The notes: generated from the sequence alone by a model not told the origin. Shown: positions 47,831-60,223, counted from the stretch's first letter. The stretch is DNA of 64,000 nucleotides from Amoebidium appalachense (GCA_963693365.1 CAVNZM010000012.1:8122001-8186000), one strand, 5' to 3'. A program made the numbers and translations.

Positions 47831-49320
47831 CCCCCACGTTGCTCCCTTTCTTCCCAACCTACACGAAAACGTGTCCTAGCGATAGCTTTACAAGTCTGCG
47901 TGTGTATGCATGAACACAGGTTCAGATAAGCCAATAACCAGGTGCCCTTCACAACCCCCTGGTGCTCAAGGGTGGGTGAGCAAAAGTGGAAAAAGCGGGA
48001 AGTGCAGGAGGTTTTGCCTTGGTTGAAATAGGTAAAATGGCAATGCTGGCCGTGCAGGAAGGGGGGAGGGGAGGGAGGGGGAGGGGCGGGGGTGATGTGG
48101 TCTCGAAATACACCATTTGCTTGCTGAAATGGATGTGTATGTACATTTAGCAGACATGCTACCACGAACCTGCTTTTGGCTTGATCTCATCTGCTTTGAC
48201 AACAGATGAGGCGCGGAGCTCAGGGTTCTTGTGTGTCATCTGTGACTTGTCGACCTTCTTCAAACCGGACGTAATGGCCGTGCCCTGCATGCACATTGTC
48301 GGTACGCACCACTCAATCACCCGCTCACACACGTGCCATTCCAACCACAAAAATGCAATATTACCCACAATCGTTTCATGCAACCCTCCAATAACATCCA
48401 TACAATCACACGCACAGACACACACACACACACACACGCGCGCGTGCGCGCTCGCGCACCCAGTCACACCATGAATGACATACACCCATATGCCAATCTA
48501 GCCACCGTTATACAAACCATCCCACCCACCCACAAGTATGCGAAACATATCATCGACCCACATGCAACGAGAACTACCCCCCCCCCCCCCCCCACCAACC
48601 CCCATCCATTACCTTGCTGAGCTCAGCAAACAGTGCGGCAGTTGCAGGCTTGTCGTTGCTTGGGCCTGCAGCAGGCAGCACCACGGGTGGTGGGGGTGGG
48701 CCAGGGGGTGGGGGGGGACCACGGGGTCCAGGTCCGGCAGGCTTGGCTGGGGCAGCGGCTGCTGGTGCCGCACCAGCTGCAGCCTTTGCATCTCCACCCT
48801 GTGTTTGTGGTCTGGGTCAGAAGTGCCTGATGTGCCACACACACACACACAGGTATGATAACGTCGAAGTAATCTCATTATTCACCTCTGCACCACGCCA
48901 ATCCCCTCCCCCCTCCCAAAAAGGGTTCTTTTCTGGTACACGGGCTTTCCATTTCACGTTCCCGCAAAAGAAAGCTGTTGGTAACGTGCCTCCCGAAGAG
49001 GATGAGACTGCTGCCACGAACAGAACTGCAACTGTTTCCTCCAAAAAATAATTCGCAACCACAGGCACTTCTGGTCCCTCTGTCCATCACCTACCCCCCT
49101 CCCCCCCCCCCCCCCCCCCCCGAGATACTATATTAGCCTCAAGCACACATTCCTTATGAACACGCATCCCTTCTGTTCTTTGCTAATTCCTCCCTCCCTC
49201 CGCCCCCCCTAACACCAAACCCCTCCACATCACACTCCCATCCCCTGACCAGGATCGTCTAATTGAAAGAAAGCAGGGGAGGCATGGTGAGGCATGGTGA
49301 GGCATGGTGTGTGTGTGTGT

Positions 49321-49351
<31 letters not shown>

Positions 49352-50954
49352 CATGCGCGCCGGGGAGGGGGGAAGGAGGGAGGGGGGAGGGGGGAGGGGG
49401 GGGGGGGGGGATGGCCAGGGAAGGCAGAGGCGAGTGTATGTGTGGGTGTTTAGGGGGGAGGTTGCTGAGGTTCTAGAACGCCTTGGGGGGGGGGGGGGGG
49501 GGGGGGAGGGGGGGGGAAGGAGCACTGTCCATATAACAGCATGTGAGAGGTCACACGGCAACATCAAGTAACACATCAGTGGGTCTATTGTTAGTTAGAA
49601 AAAAAGGAGTTAAAGGTGGCGGGGGGGAGGGGGGGAGACATGGTTGTGCTCAGACTTTCCATTCTATTTCATTTGAAGCTAATCAGGATTCATACCTTGG
49701 GATTCCAGGTAAGACCCGTCGTGTGGAATTTTTTGACATACTCCTGCATGGTGGCAAAAATGGCCTTGTAATTGCGTGCCCATTCCACATGTGCAGCATC
49801 GCTGTAGAGTAAGAGTTATCAGGTACTACCCAGAATGCATTCCCGGCAAGGGTTTAGCAAGCAAAGGGTTGGGGGGAACAAGTGCGTGTTGCAGGTAGCA
49901 CACTAAATGACACTGTGCAGAATGTTTGCAGGCAAGACGAAAGAGAGTTGTGGACGTGTGTGTGTGTGTGTGTGTGTGTGTTGAAGGGTGGGTGCGGGGA
50001 GGGGAGGGGGGGGGATTATGTGAGCAGGCAGACGGGCAGAGTCTGGGTTAGAGAGAGCAACAAACATCATCCTGTATAGACGAAGGGGAGGGGTAAGGGG
50101 CACGAGAAAGAAGGAGATGTGTGTGCTTGATAGAGTGTGAGGCCATATTGTAGAAGCAAAGCAGCCTCATGCTGTGTAAAGGAATAGTAACACGGGGACA
50201 GACTAAACGAATGTGCAGTACAGGTCATACACAAGGGGGGGGGGGGGGGGGGGGGAGGGGGCAAGGGGGGAGGTGGGGGCGGGGGGGAGGGGGAGGGGGG
50301 GAGTGGCAGGGAGGGGATGGGGACTCACGTGTCCTTGAAATCCTTGATTACGCGGTTGCCATAGAACTCTGCAGCATCGGCCATCTCCTTGACAAAGGGG
50401 GCAGGCTTGGGGGTCTGCAAATACACCGGTCACGAGTTAAGCCCAACTACTTAAACTCGCATGTCCTCAATGCGCATGCAAGGGCAACTTACAATGGTAA
50501 CCCAGCCGAGGGCAGGAATACCCTCGCACACGGTGGCCAGATGGTTGGGGAACTTCGTTTTGCGGTTCTCCTTTGCATCTCTAAAACCTGCAACAGCGCC
50601 GATAGCATCGGAGAGGGGCTTAAGAAGGGCGGGGACATCAGCGTCCGCAGGTTTCTGGGACTTGCTGGCAAGACGGATGTAGTCCCTCTGTGCCTCAACC
50701 GCCTTCTTCACAAGCTCTGCGTGGGCAGCCACCTCCCCACCAATCTTGTTAGCCGACGCCACGAAAGCAGCAACCTCGTTATTGATAATCTTCTCAAAAG
50801 CCTCTACGCTAGGAGCGACCGAGTCGTCTACTGGGCCGGTAGCGGCAGCAGCCGGGGCGGAAGCAGCCGGAGCCCCAGCCCCTCCTGCGAGAGACTCAAG
50901 CTTGGCTGTGGCCGCCTCCAGGCGCTTTAGAAGGGCAGCTAGATCAGAAGACAT
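43610..50954 (-). CDS. CAP1: Adenylyl cyclase-associated protein (CAP/Srv2), ten exons
   Basis: Actin regulator that works with cofilin to depolymerise filaments and recharges G-actin with ATP in the cytoplasm. Exons (minus): 50954-50493, 50414-50329, 49801-49696, 48798-48613, 48284-48170, 47498-47377, 45536-45453, 44688-44620, 44283-44134, 43699-43610; phases agree; 489 aa (human CAP1 475). Order of parts: oligomerisation helix with the [13 protein letters not shown] motif (9-21), Ala-rich linker, helical folded domain about 55-215 ([36 protein letters not shown]), polyproline at 246-256, WH2 region (LFAELSKG...[12 protein letters not shown], 274-310), and beta-helix CARP domain ([29 protein letters not shown], INxKTDG-type [20 protein letters not shown]) to the end HPIPEQF...ESSG. 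Both actin-binding halves are present, unlike the short apicomplexan forms. Confidence 0.96.
45807..45970 (-). mobile_element. Dispersed element B, longest copy type, CAP intron 6
   Basis: On the minus strand it reads GTCGAAACTCGGGTACTG, GGATGACGTGGGCCC, CTGAGGATGGGCTCTGC, TTATTATGCATACTC, TACTTCGTACTTTTTGACG, CATTCAAACC and then the C-run. Sense orientation to CAP. Nearly identical to the next copy at 46700-46882. Confidence 0.7.
45971..46425. other. Unique non-repetitive island in CAP intron 6
   Basis: About 450 bp with balanced composition between repeat-rich flanks. It contains an open frame from ATG 46253 (+), antisense to CAP, encoding about 55 residues ([20 protein letters not shown]...) before running into a G-run. 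I do not recognise it; it may be inserted DNA. Confidence 0.35.
46700..46882 (-). mobile_element. Dispersed element B, second copy in CAP intron 6
   Basis: Nearly identical to 45807-45970 over its full length, including the sequence 5' of the head, and likewise joined to a C-run at its end (G-run at 46689-46702 on the + strand). The close identity suggests recent duplication or recent activity. Confidence 0.7.
46886..47090 (-). mobile_element. Dispersed element B, third copy in CAP intron 6
   Basis: A more diverged copy directly abutting the second one. It shares the head (GGATGGGTTCTGCTTATG), TACTTCGTACCGTGTTCC and the CATTCAAA end, but has a different, longer middle. Confidence 0.65.
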
Positions 50955-52296
50955 GTTTGCAATGAAGCTCTCCCTGTGGAAAATAGTGTTGTTAGCGTGT
51001 GAGTGTTGTAAGAAAGAAAGGAAAATTGCTATTAAAGCGAAGGTGTGGCCAAGTGGCCTCTGGAACTTGCATGCTTTACGTTTCCTGTGTGTGCAGTGAG
51101 GCAAAGTTATCTCATCTGAACGTCTGTTTGCTCCCCACAATTTCACAAAAGTGCTTTGCTCCTTCGATCAAGTATCTTTTTTCAAGATCCTGGGTCACTA
51201 AGCTCAGCCGTTTTACGTCTCTCTCCTTTCTCTCTTCTCCAACTCGAGGGCTTTGTCCGACCCTAAAAAAACTTGAACCCATCTGAGGCCAGCAGGCAAA
51301 TAACCATCCCAGGGTTTTACTAACTAACAACCACAAACTTCTTTCAGTGCAAGATACAGAGTTGACGGAGACCAGATATTATTTGGTAAATCGTGTTCCA
51401 ATCAATTTACCTCGTGTTCTTTTCGTTTTGGAGAGCGAGAGACTACAGGAACGGGAAAAGGTGGAATCCGTGTTTCTGTGTGGCCGTCTGTGTGGGATTT
51501 TTGTATCACGGAACCCAGTGACAAACCAGAGCGCAGCAAAAATTCAAGCGATTCACTTGTATCAGAACCAGTTAGTTACTTCTAGACTGAAATTATCCAC
51601 AAAAGCATTGATGAAATTTTATTATTACTTTTTGCTTTTTTTATATATGTTTTTCGCCCTTTTATGCTTCACACTTACTTATTTGTCTCTATATCAAAAT
51701 TTTCCGGAGGCGCTCCAAAGTGTTGGGTGAGCAGCCAATCAGATTTCTAAAGGTAACTAAAAGGTTTTTGGGACCTGCCATATATGGCAGGAGCTTTCTG
51801 GCCGCCCAGCGACCGGCTTTCGGGTCGAATCGCTTCGAGAATCGGTTTTGCCCGGCTCGGATCATTCGACTCGAAAGCGATTATTGCGATCGCTGCGATC
51901 GCAAAGATCAACTGGTGCGGCACACACAAGTCACCATCGGACTCCGTTGGCGCGCGTGATAACGGCAACATCAAAGAAAAATATAATTGGTTTTTGAAAG
52001 ACCATAAACAGGCTATTATTTGTGTAAATAACTTAAGATTTTGAAGTAATTGTTATGCCCTTTTAAAGCATTAATGTCAGCTGCACCTGTTAACAGGGAA
52101 AACAAAAGTTTGGCCATCCATGTGTCATCAATACCGCACACCAGTACGAGTTCAGTTTGGTACGAAGGTTTTCCTTTTCCTTTTTGTGGGCTGGGTTTGC
52201 TTTTCCTGTTTCCAGTTTTCCGTTTTCCGCTTTCCGTTTGAGTTTTTCTTTACACATTCACAAACGTTTATTGCCTTTCCTCACTCTCTCATCAAC
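50955..52296. promoter_or_regulatory. Divergent promoter region shared by CAP and the RRM gene
   Basis: The two start codons face away from each other across 1.34 kb that is nearly free of simple repeats. Visible: CCAAT at 51735-51739, a perfect CArG box at 51778-51787, and two GCGATCGC palindromes at 51886-51893 and 51895-51902 in an area rich in CGAT/TCGA motifs. Confidence 0.6.
51778..51787. promoter_or_regulatory. CArG box (SRF/MADS-type site)
   Basis: CCATATATGG fits CC(A/T)6GG exactly. In animals SRF binds this site at many actin-cytoskeleton genes; CAP, an actin regulator, starts 824 bp away. Function here is inferred. Confidence 0.4.
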
Positions 52297-54155
52297 ATGG
52301 CTATGTACGGGCAGCAGCAGCCGCAGCAGGCAGTTCAAGCTGCAGGGGGGGATACCACTTTCCGTAAGCTTTTCATCGGGGGTCTTTCATACAGCACTAC
52401 CCAGGAATCTCTTCGTGCCCATTTTTCCAAGTTTGGGCAGGTTACAGAGGCGGTTGTTATTACTGACCGTGCCACTGGCAAGAGCAAAGGGTTTGGGTTT
52501 GTAAGTTTTCCTTCCTCCCTCAATATGCTCATACTCGCTCCCTCTTGGGCAAGATCTGGTGGTGTCCGTGTGCGTTTGTGTGCATGTGCGCGTGTGCGTG
52601 AGTATATCTGTGCGTTTGGCGTCTGTGTCTGTGTCTCAGTCAGTGTGTGTGCATTCAAATGTGCATACTTCGGAGAGCCTCAACACGAGGGAGTTGAGGT
52701 CCTGAACGTAAGATCTCAACGAAGGTTTGCTATTTTTCTGGTGACACTATAAAAGCAGCGAGGGGTTCCTTCCAGTGGGGCTGGAGAGGTATGGTTGTGC
52801 TTCCTAAAGTTAGAGTATCATTGACCGAAGTTTTTAGCTGGGGAACTAAGCACATTAGGAGTGTGCAAATCTTTACATGTTCAAAGGCTCAACTCAAATT
52901 TCTGTCCTCTGTGCATACAGATGCGTAGGTTTGTGAAGGTAGGCACAAAGACACACACGTCCCGTCCTAGAAACGCTTGCAAAGGAGTAGCACGTGTGCA
53001 TACCCGGCAGGCACATACAATTGCCTCCCTGTTCCCAAGATGGCTCTCTCCCATGTACCCCGGCCCCCCCTCCCCTCCGCCCCAGGACCTCTTTGGTTGG
53101 CAAAAGGAACGCTTTTATTCGATACCTTGTGATGGATCTTTAATACACGTGCATTATTAGCTAAAATTACCTGACTTTTTTCTGATATGGGGGCAGTATT
53201 ATATTAATAGGCAAAGGATTAAATCTTCGCTATGTTTCAGGTCCAAGGTAGCCATTAACATCAGTGTTTTTGCAGGTGACGTTTGCCACCAACGACCAGG
53301 CGGCTGCCGCCTGCAAAGATGCCAACCCGACCATTGATGGGCGCAAGACCAACTGCAACCTCGCCCACCTTGGCCAGAAGACCAAGCCAGGTATATATAT
53401 AGCTCATGCTTGCATAGTGGAACAGTCTCTCACTATTAAACCCTTCCCCCCCCCCGCCCTCTAATTATTATTCTTCTTGTGTGGATTGCACTCTGCATTG
53501 TGTTGTCCGTTATGGTTGTGTACATCTTATTCTCTACTGTATTTTACCCCCTCTCTCCTTCCCCGTCCCCCCCCCCCCCCCCCCTCCTTCCCAAATGTCT
53601 TGTGATGGTGGACTACCCCCCCCTCTACATATGTGCTTCGCCTCCCTTTTTAGTGCAGCAATCCCTCGTTTGCCCCCTTCCCCTCACCCTGGGGAGGGCT
53701 CTGCTTATGATGCATATTCTATGTGTGCCTTGCGTTGTGTTGTCAGTCAGATATTTGCACTTTGTACCCCGTAGCCCGTCCCCCCCCCCCCCCCCTCTCT
53801 CTTCTCCTACGCACACACACCCCTCATTGTAAATGATACAAGCACATATACTACACTTCTCCATCATCATCTCTCTCACTTCGACTCGTTGTCTACTGTA
53901 GCAGGTGGGCCAGCCATGGGCCAGGTTACCGGGCAGGGCATGTTTGGTCAGGCACCCGTGCAGCAGCAGCAATACGGCCAGATGCCCGGTTTCCAGCAGC
54001 AGTTTCCCGCTGGGTAAGTCGGCGTGGGGGGTGCATGTTGTGCTCGTTGCTAGTAAGTGTTTTGCAGTTTTGCATCTGGGGGTTTTCGTGCTGGATTTAT
54101 CCTTCATGAAACGTCGTGGGGTGGTGTATTTTGGTTTGTGTGTGTGCGCGGGCGC

Positions 54156-54213
<58 letters not shown>

Positions 54214-54411
54214 CTGCCTGTGATTTCTTGGTGCGTCTCGAAGCCAGAGATCTAAATTCTCTCGTGCTGCGTCACAGCAGGTATACACCAATCAGTCGTC
54301 GTTTCTCCACCCCTTTCTTCTTCTATCATACCCCAATCCTTCTTCTTTCCACATTGAAATCTTCTTCGGTTTTGTGTCACATCTCTTTCCCCAGATTTCG
54401 TAACATCCTTC

Positions 54412-54448
<37 letters not shown>

Positions 54449-54722
54449 CCCCTTTTTTTTTCCCAGGTACGGGCAGCAAGCTGCAGGGCAGCAGTACGGA
54501 CAGTGGCAGGGGTTCCCCCAGCAGGGCCAGTTCCCCTTCAACCCCATGTTCCAGCAGCAGCAACAGCAGCCCCAACAGCCACAGCAGGCAGCACAGCCAG
54601 AGTATGTGTTAATAACACTAGAGAGCACACACACACACACACACACACACGTGCACGTAGCCGAAAAGAAGCATACATGCACCCGCAGGCATGCACACCC
54701 TTTCACACACGCGCGCGCATAT

Positions 54723-54761
<39 letters not shown>

Positions 54762-55716
54762 CACACACAGGCATGCACAGGCACAGGCACAGACACACAG
54801 GCACATTAATGTGCACATACACACACACACACACACAGTGTCACCTCTTGTTGCCTTCATGATGGCTTGCTCATTGGCTCGTCTGCTTTAGTGCTCGTGC
54901 GTGCATGTACACTTACATAAGCGTGCATATATGCGCGCGCGCACACACACACACACAAGCACACACAAGCACATGCATATGCCTTACACACTCATGCAAG
55001 GATGCGCCGGCATATATGTTACTGTCATATGTTGGGGGGGGGGAGCTGCCGTGAAGAACTACATATATCCCCCCCCCCCCCCCCCCCTCCCACAAAAAAA
55101 AGAAATAATAAATAAATAAAACCCTGAAGCCTTGTGCCGACTGTCATATATATTTAACGAAATGACACTCCAGTTGTTCTTCGATGGTAGGAAGTGCAAT
55201 TCCCTTCTAATGTTCTGCATGTGCGTACAGTGGGACTGGTGTGTATGGCCAGGGGGCCCAGCAGGGCTACGGCTACCAGCAGGGCTACGGCCAGCAGCAG
55301 TATCCCCAACAGCAGTTCCAGCAGGCATTCCCCCAGCAGGTGGGTCTTATCTCTCTCTCTCTGTCTGTCCCTTTCTCTCTCTTGATATCTCTGTCTCTCT
55401 CTTGATATATCTGTCTTTCTCGATACCTCTCTTGATCTCTTGATCTCTTGATCTCTTGATCTCTTGATCTCTTGATCTCTCTCTTGATCTCTTGATCTCC
55501 TGACCTGTCTCTCTTGATCTCTGTCCCTTTCCCTCTCTCCTTCCTCTCGCTCGTTCTTCTCCCCCTCCCCTGCCTTTCCCTTCCCTTCCCCACCTCCCCC
55601 TCCCCCTCACCCCCTTCCACTCTCATGCACACATACTCTCTCGCTCTCTCTCTCTCCTTCCTTCCCTCCCCCCCCCCCCCCCCCCCCCTCCCCCTCCCCT
55701 CCCCCCCCCTCCCCAA

Positions 55717-55754
<38 letters not shown>

Positions 55755-56255
55755 TGGTTTTCCATCTTAATCTCAATCTCTTGGTCTTCTCATATCCCCC
55801 CCCCCCCTCCCCCCTCCCCTCCCCTCCCTCCCCCCTCCCCCTTTCCCCTCCCCTCTCTGTGACACACACACACACCGTCCCCCCCCTCCCTTCCTCTATC
55901 TCCCTCTGTTTCTTTCTTGCTCTCTCTCCCCGTCCCCTCTCCCTTGTCCTCCTCTCTCTCTCATTCTCACACTTCCTCCCTCACTCCCTCCCCCTCCCTT
56001 CCCCCCCCCCCCCCCCCCCCCCCCCCCCCACACACACACACAAACAGGCTCCTCTCTCTCACCCTATCTCTCATCCCCTCCTCCCCTTCACCCCTCTCTC
56101 CACCACCACCATCCACCCACCCATCCACACGCCCAAGCATGTTAAAGATTTTTAAATCCGTGCAAGTAGTTGAAATGAAAGGGCTTATGCTGTCTCTTCG
56201 TATGTGTGTGTGTGTGTGTGTTTGGTTCACGGCCTGTGTGCCTCTTTCTTTTTTT

Positions 56256-56289
<34 letters not shown>

Positions 56290-56910
56290 TTTGGCAAGTC
56301 GTTAACATTCTCGATATTTGTGTGTGCTTTCATGTGTGGGTATCAGTGTCATAGCTGCCCCTTGAATCCGTTGTGTGTGCGTGTGTGGTCATGTACCTGA
56401 GTTCCAATTCGCTGTTGCTGTGCATGCACAAACCGCATACAAACATTGTGCACAACATATGCAGACACTCGTGCGTGTGCATGCGCACTTGCACGTGCTA
56501 GAGTCTGGGAGTTGGGCAGTGATATTAATCGGTGGAAGGTGTTTGTGTGTGCTGTGATTGTGCTGGTGGTGTAATGGCAATGCGTGTTTGGGTGTGTGTG
56601 TATGCATGCCGAGGCATGTGTGTGGTTTGTGTGTGTGTGTTGAGGGAAGAAGGGCGGAGGGGGAGGCCCGGGAGGGGCTTAACTCCTACATGTTACATGC
56701 AAAATCACAACTAGCACATTCCTGGCGGGATCACTCTGCTCTCTCTCTCTCTCCCTCTCTCTCTCTCTCTCCCTCCCTCTCTCTCTCTCTCTCTCTCTGA
56801 GATTCTTTCTCTCTCCCTCTCTCGCTCTCCCCCGCCCCTCCCCCCCCCCCCCCCCCCCAAACTCTCTCTCCCCCTCTCCCTCTCTCCCTCTCCCTCTCGT
56901 GTCTCCCCAT

Positions 56911-56946
<36 letters not shown>

Positions 56947-57167
56947 CTCCCCCTCTCTTTTTTGTAGGGAGGGGGGCTGGGGGGATTGGCATCGTGCACT
57001 ACTTGAAATTTTACTGTTGGGCCTGGTTTCTGAACCCCCTTTCTGTCTTGCAGGGGCAGCAATTCGGGCAGCAATACGGGCAGTTTGGGGGGATGCAGCC
57101 CGATCAGCAACAGCAGTATGCACAGGCCATGCCCCAGCAACCCCAGGGCCAGCAGTTTTACGGTTAA
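52297..57167 (+). CDS. RRM RNA-binding protein with Q/G-rich tail, RBM24/RBM38-like, six exons
   Basis: Exons 52297-52500, 53276-53390, 53905-54013, 54467-54601, 55231-55339 and 57054-57167; phases agree; 261 aa. One RNA-recognition motif spans about 23-103: RNP2 LFIGGL (25-30), [20 protein letters not shown]1 KGFGFVTF (64-71), then [20 protein letters not shown]. The last block is characteristic of the RBM24/RBM38 (SEB4) group, which bind GU-rich mRNA sites to control splicing, stability and translation. The remaining 155 residues are a Gln/Gly/Tyr-rich low-complexity tail ([17 protein letters not shown]), prion-like in composition and suited to condensate formation. RNP1 is split by intron 1. 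Exon 3 has a TAGCAG double acceptor (NAGNAG), so an extra Ala is optional. The Q-rich tail is unusual for the vertebrate proteins, so orthology is not certain. Confidence 0.88.
53463..53552 (+). mobile_element. Dispersed element B, copy in RRM gene intron 2
   Basis: Shares GCACTCTGCATTGTGTTG and CCGTTATGGTTGTGTAC with the 15.9-kb copy. It ends in a CT/C-rich tract. Sense orientation. Confidence 0.55.
53684..53790 (+). mobile_element. Dispersed element B, second copy in RRM gene intron 2
   Basis: GGGGAGGGCTCTGCTTATG head, ATGCATATTCTATGTGTG, TTGCGTTGTGTTGTC, ATTTGCACTTTGTACC, then a C-run at 53780. Sense orientation. Confidence 0.55.
55425..55500 (+). repeat. (TTGATCTC)n minisatellite in RRM gene intron 5
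   Basis: 8-bp unit repeated about seven times, flanked by related CT-rich variants between 55380 and 55530. Confidence 0.85.
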
Positions 57168-58562
57168 CCGACCCGAAAAAACATCAACCCGACCCGGTAT
57201 TGCCCACGACTGGAATGTTTTGCTAATAACCTATTAGGTGTGTGAATGGTATGTTTGAAACGTGATTGGTTTTATTTTGGTTTTGTGTCACGTTTGTGTG
57301 TGTGGTTTTGGCTTGGCGTTTGGCGTGATGGAGTTATGTGCAACGAATAGTATTAGTCGCCATGACGATGGTTTGCGTTTGTAGTGTTTTCCCGGTTTGG
57401 CTTGAAGAATTTACAGATTGCGAAGCTTTTTCAGTGGCTGTGGTTGGCAGAAAGGTTTGTATGGTTGCGAGGTTTTTCTCGTGCTATCAATATGAAAGGT
57501 TGTGGTGTGTCAAACAACATGTCTGGTTTGTCAATATTTTGCTTTGCTTTTAACAGCAGCTTTCTGTTTTCTGTTTGCGGTGTTTGTTAGTGGGCGGATT
57601 TTGCCTGCTGTATCCTCTCTGTGATAGTGGTGAAAAAGAAAGAAAACACAGAAAGAAGAAACGGAAATTTCTGGATAGCCAGAGAAAGATATAGACAATA
57701 TGCAATGATCATGACAGCCTGTAACGTTCTTCACCAACGACGCTTAATAGTCCCCGGGCCAAGTGGGGACATGTGACGAATGCTGATGGTATATGCATAG
57801 GGATGAATACTAAAAACGGGTGGTATAATGTACATGATGGGTAGAAAAGAATGGTGTATGATCTGTGTGTAATACATCCCCGAGGGGTGTATTGTACACG
57901 CGCAAATTCATGCATGTGACAATTGCAGGTACTGTCAACCCCATCCCTACCGCCTGCTGAGGCGGTGTCTCCTTTCTTTCTTTCTTTCTTTTTTTTTTTG
58001 CCGCCTGAGTAATGTTTATAAACGTCGCACGTGCGGCAACAAGTCAGTACGTGTTAGACCCCATTCCCCCCGGCCCCCCCTACACATTCAGCGAACACTG
58101 GACGCAGCGAACGTGAAGTTCATCGCAGCGCGTGCACGCCGTCAGTACGTGTGAGACTCCATGCATAAATTTTTCACATACAATTAAACACACGTGCGCA
58201 CGTGCACACACACAGGGTTCTAGTCTCGGCCTCATTTCTCCGCGGTGCACGTGATCTTAGTTATTAGTCACCATACCACAATCGTGACAGGCGAATTTGA
58301 AGAAGCCAATCATCATGATGGCAACTGCAATGTCGTATGCTATAGCTCAAAAAAAAAGGTCACACTCCCGACAGGCCAACTTGAAAGAAAAAAGAAAAAG
58401 GGTGAGATTTTTGACTAGCTTTTTGTAGCACTAGTAATAAACAAACAACTTGGGAAGGCGCTGACAGCGACTCGCGAGTCAGTGGCGACCGTCGCGGGCA
58501 GGGTCTAGGGCCTCTAGGCTTGTCTAACACTTACAGGAATGTATGGTATGGATACACTCCTG
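57168..58562. other. Intergenic downstream of the RRM gene
   Basis: Mostly unique DNA, probably including a long 3' UTR. A 22-bp imperfect direct repeat, GTCAGTACGTGTTAGACC and its near copy, lies at 58043-58064 and 58141-58162. No gene recognised. Confidence 0.5.
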
Positions 58563-59755
58563 AGTAAGGGTATGTAAATCTATCTCAAAAAAAGCCTATC
58601 TTTCTTTTAGATTTTTCCCAATCTTTCCCAAAATCGACCTAACTTTCCTGCATATCTTTCCGTCGAATAAATCCAGTCAAAAGAAAAAACTTTCCTAGAT
58701 CCTTTCCCGGAAATTCTTGAAAAATGAACCTATCTTTCCCAAAATCTTTCCCACCAGGTACCTATCTTTCGAAGAAATTTCCCGTCTTTCTCGAAAGCTA
58801 CCTAAATTTCTTTCGAAATTTCTCGCCATCCCAGCCTTTTCCCAGCACCGTCCGGCCCACCCAGTGCCCCACTAGTGGGGCCTACGTATACGCAATATGT
58901 GCACACACACACAAACACATATACACACGCACGCGCACAAAGTGTACACAGGCACACACGCGCACACACGCACACATTTCATGGTTGGTGGGCTCAGTGG
59001 CAATGAGATCGGCCACCAGAAAAGTGGAAGTGGTACTTTTACGTTTCGTAATGCTGACAGCTGCAGCAGAGAATGAGGCCATTTTGAAGAGATTCGAGTA
59101 CAAGTAGAAATCGTACGGTGTTTCTGTCAAGTGCAAGTTACAGCATATATATATATACCTTTCCAAAGTGTCAACAATCGCTTGCAAAACATTTGTTTTC
59201 ATTGGTTGAATGCTGCCATTTACATCAATCTTGCGATTTCAGCCACTATAGCTACAATCGTTTCCCTCCAAGAGTAAATTTTTTTAAAGTGGTGCTTAGG
59301 CTGCACTGGCGGGCCCGCCAAAAACCTGTTCCGGCCAATTATAGCCAGTCAAGCTCTTGTTATGCTCACTTTGATTGGATTACAAACAATCCCATCGCCC
59401 CTCTCTCAGGAAAACAATGTCATTGGACATGGTAAAACCGCCCACCTTTTTTGGTTTGTTTACGAGCCTTGCAGTCCAATCATGTGCCTTCCAATGGAAG
59501 AGGGCAAAAGCCCGTAAACCATACCCTATATACCACATACATACCCCTAGACCACGAGAAATTTGGATCTTTCCGGCCTACTTTTTTCGAAATTCCCGAG
59601 ATAGATCGCTCGGATCAAACAAGATCATCTATCCCACGATATGCTAAATTTCTCGCTCCTTTCCCAAAATTTCAACTATCTTTCCGGCAACTTTCCTTTC
59701 CCGCAAGGTACCTAAATTTCCCGAGAATTTCCAGATAGATGTACATACCCTTACT
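58563..59755. mobile_element. 1.19-kb element with 23-bp terminal inverted repeats (non-autonomous DNA transposon or large MITE)
   Basis: The left end 58563-58585 begins AGTAAGGGTATGTA. The right end 59733-59755 is its inverted copy with a single mismatch (22/23). Inside both ends are clusters of CTATCTTTCC/AATTTCCCGA-type motifs and GGTACCT. The centre carries a CA stretch and ordinary DNA. No transposase-like frame is visible. I cannot define a convincing target-site duplication. Confidence 0.65.
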
Positions 59756-60223
59756 GCTGAGCCTGAGCGGTATTATATTACATTGTATCATATCAGAACT
59801 GTTGACCGTGTAAATCAATAGCACATACACCTATCAATCTGTTCACTTTTTGAGGCACCGTCAAAAAAAAAAAAACTCACGTGCCCCTATTTAGAGTAAT
59901 GATATTGGATGGTTCCCCCTAGTGATCGAGTGGAACACCTAGGTGTATGGCACCATCCAGTAGTATTGTGAGGTTATAACAGGGTTTAAAACAAAGGGGT
60001 GTCTCTTTTCTATTTTCTAAACTATGCGTCACGGCGATCTACAAATGTAAGTGTGTGCCTCCCCCACTAGGTTCCCCCGGCTGTTCTTATCGGCGCACAC
60101 ATTCCAAAGAATAAAATACGGAGCAGCAGGCTGTGAGATAAGGCCTATAATATGCATGGCCACCGAAACGTCCATATGGAAATTATATTTTCACATACAA
60201 ACAATTGAAAGCTGGCTTTTTAT

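Noticed and set aside
55425-55500. CRISPR-like array
   Set aside because: Short perfect tandem repeats without unique spacers in a eukaryotic intron; no cas genes.
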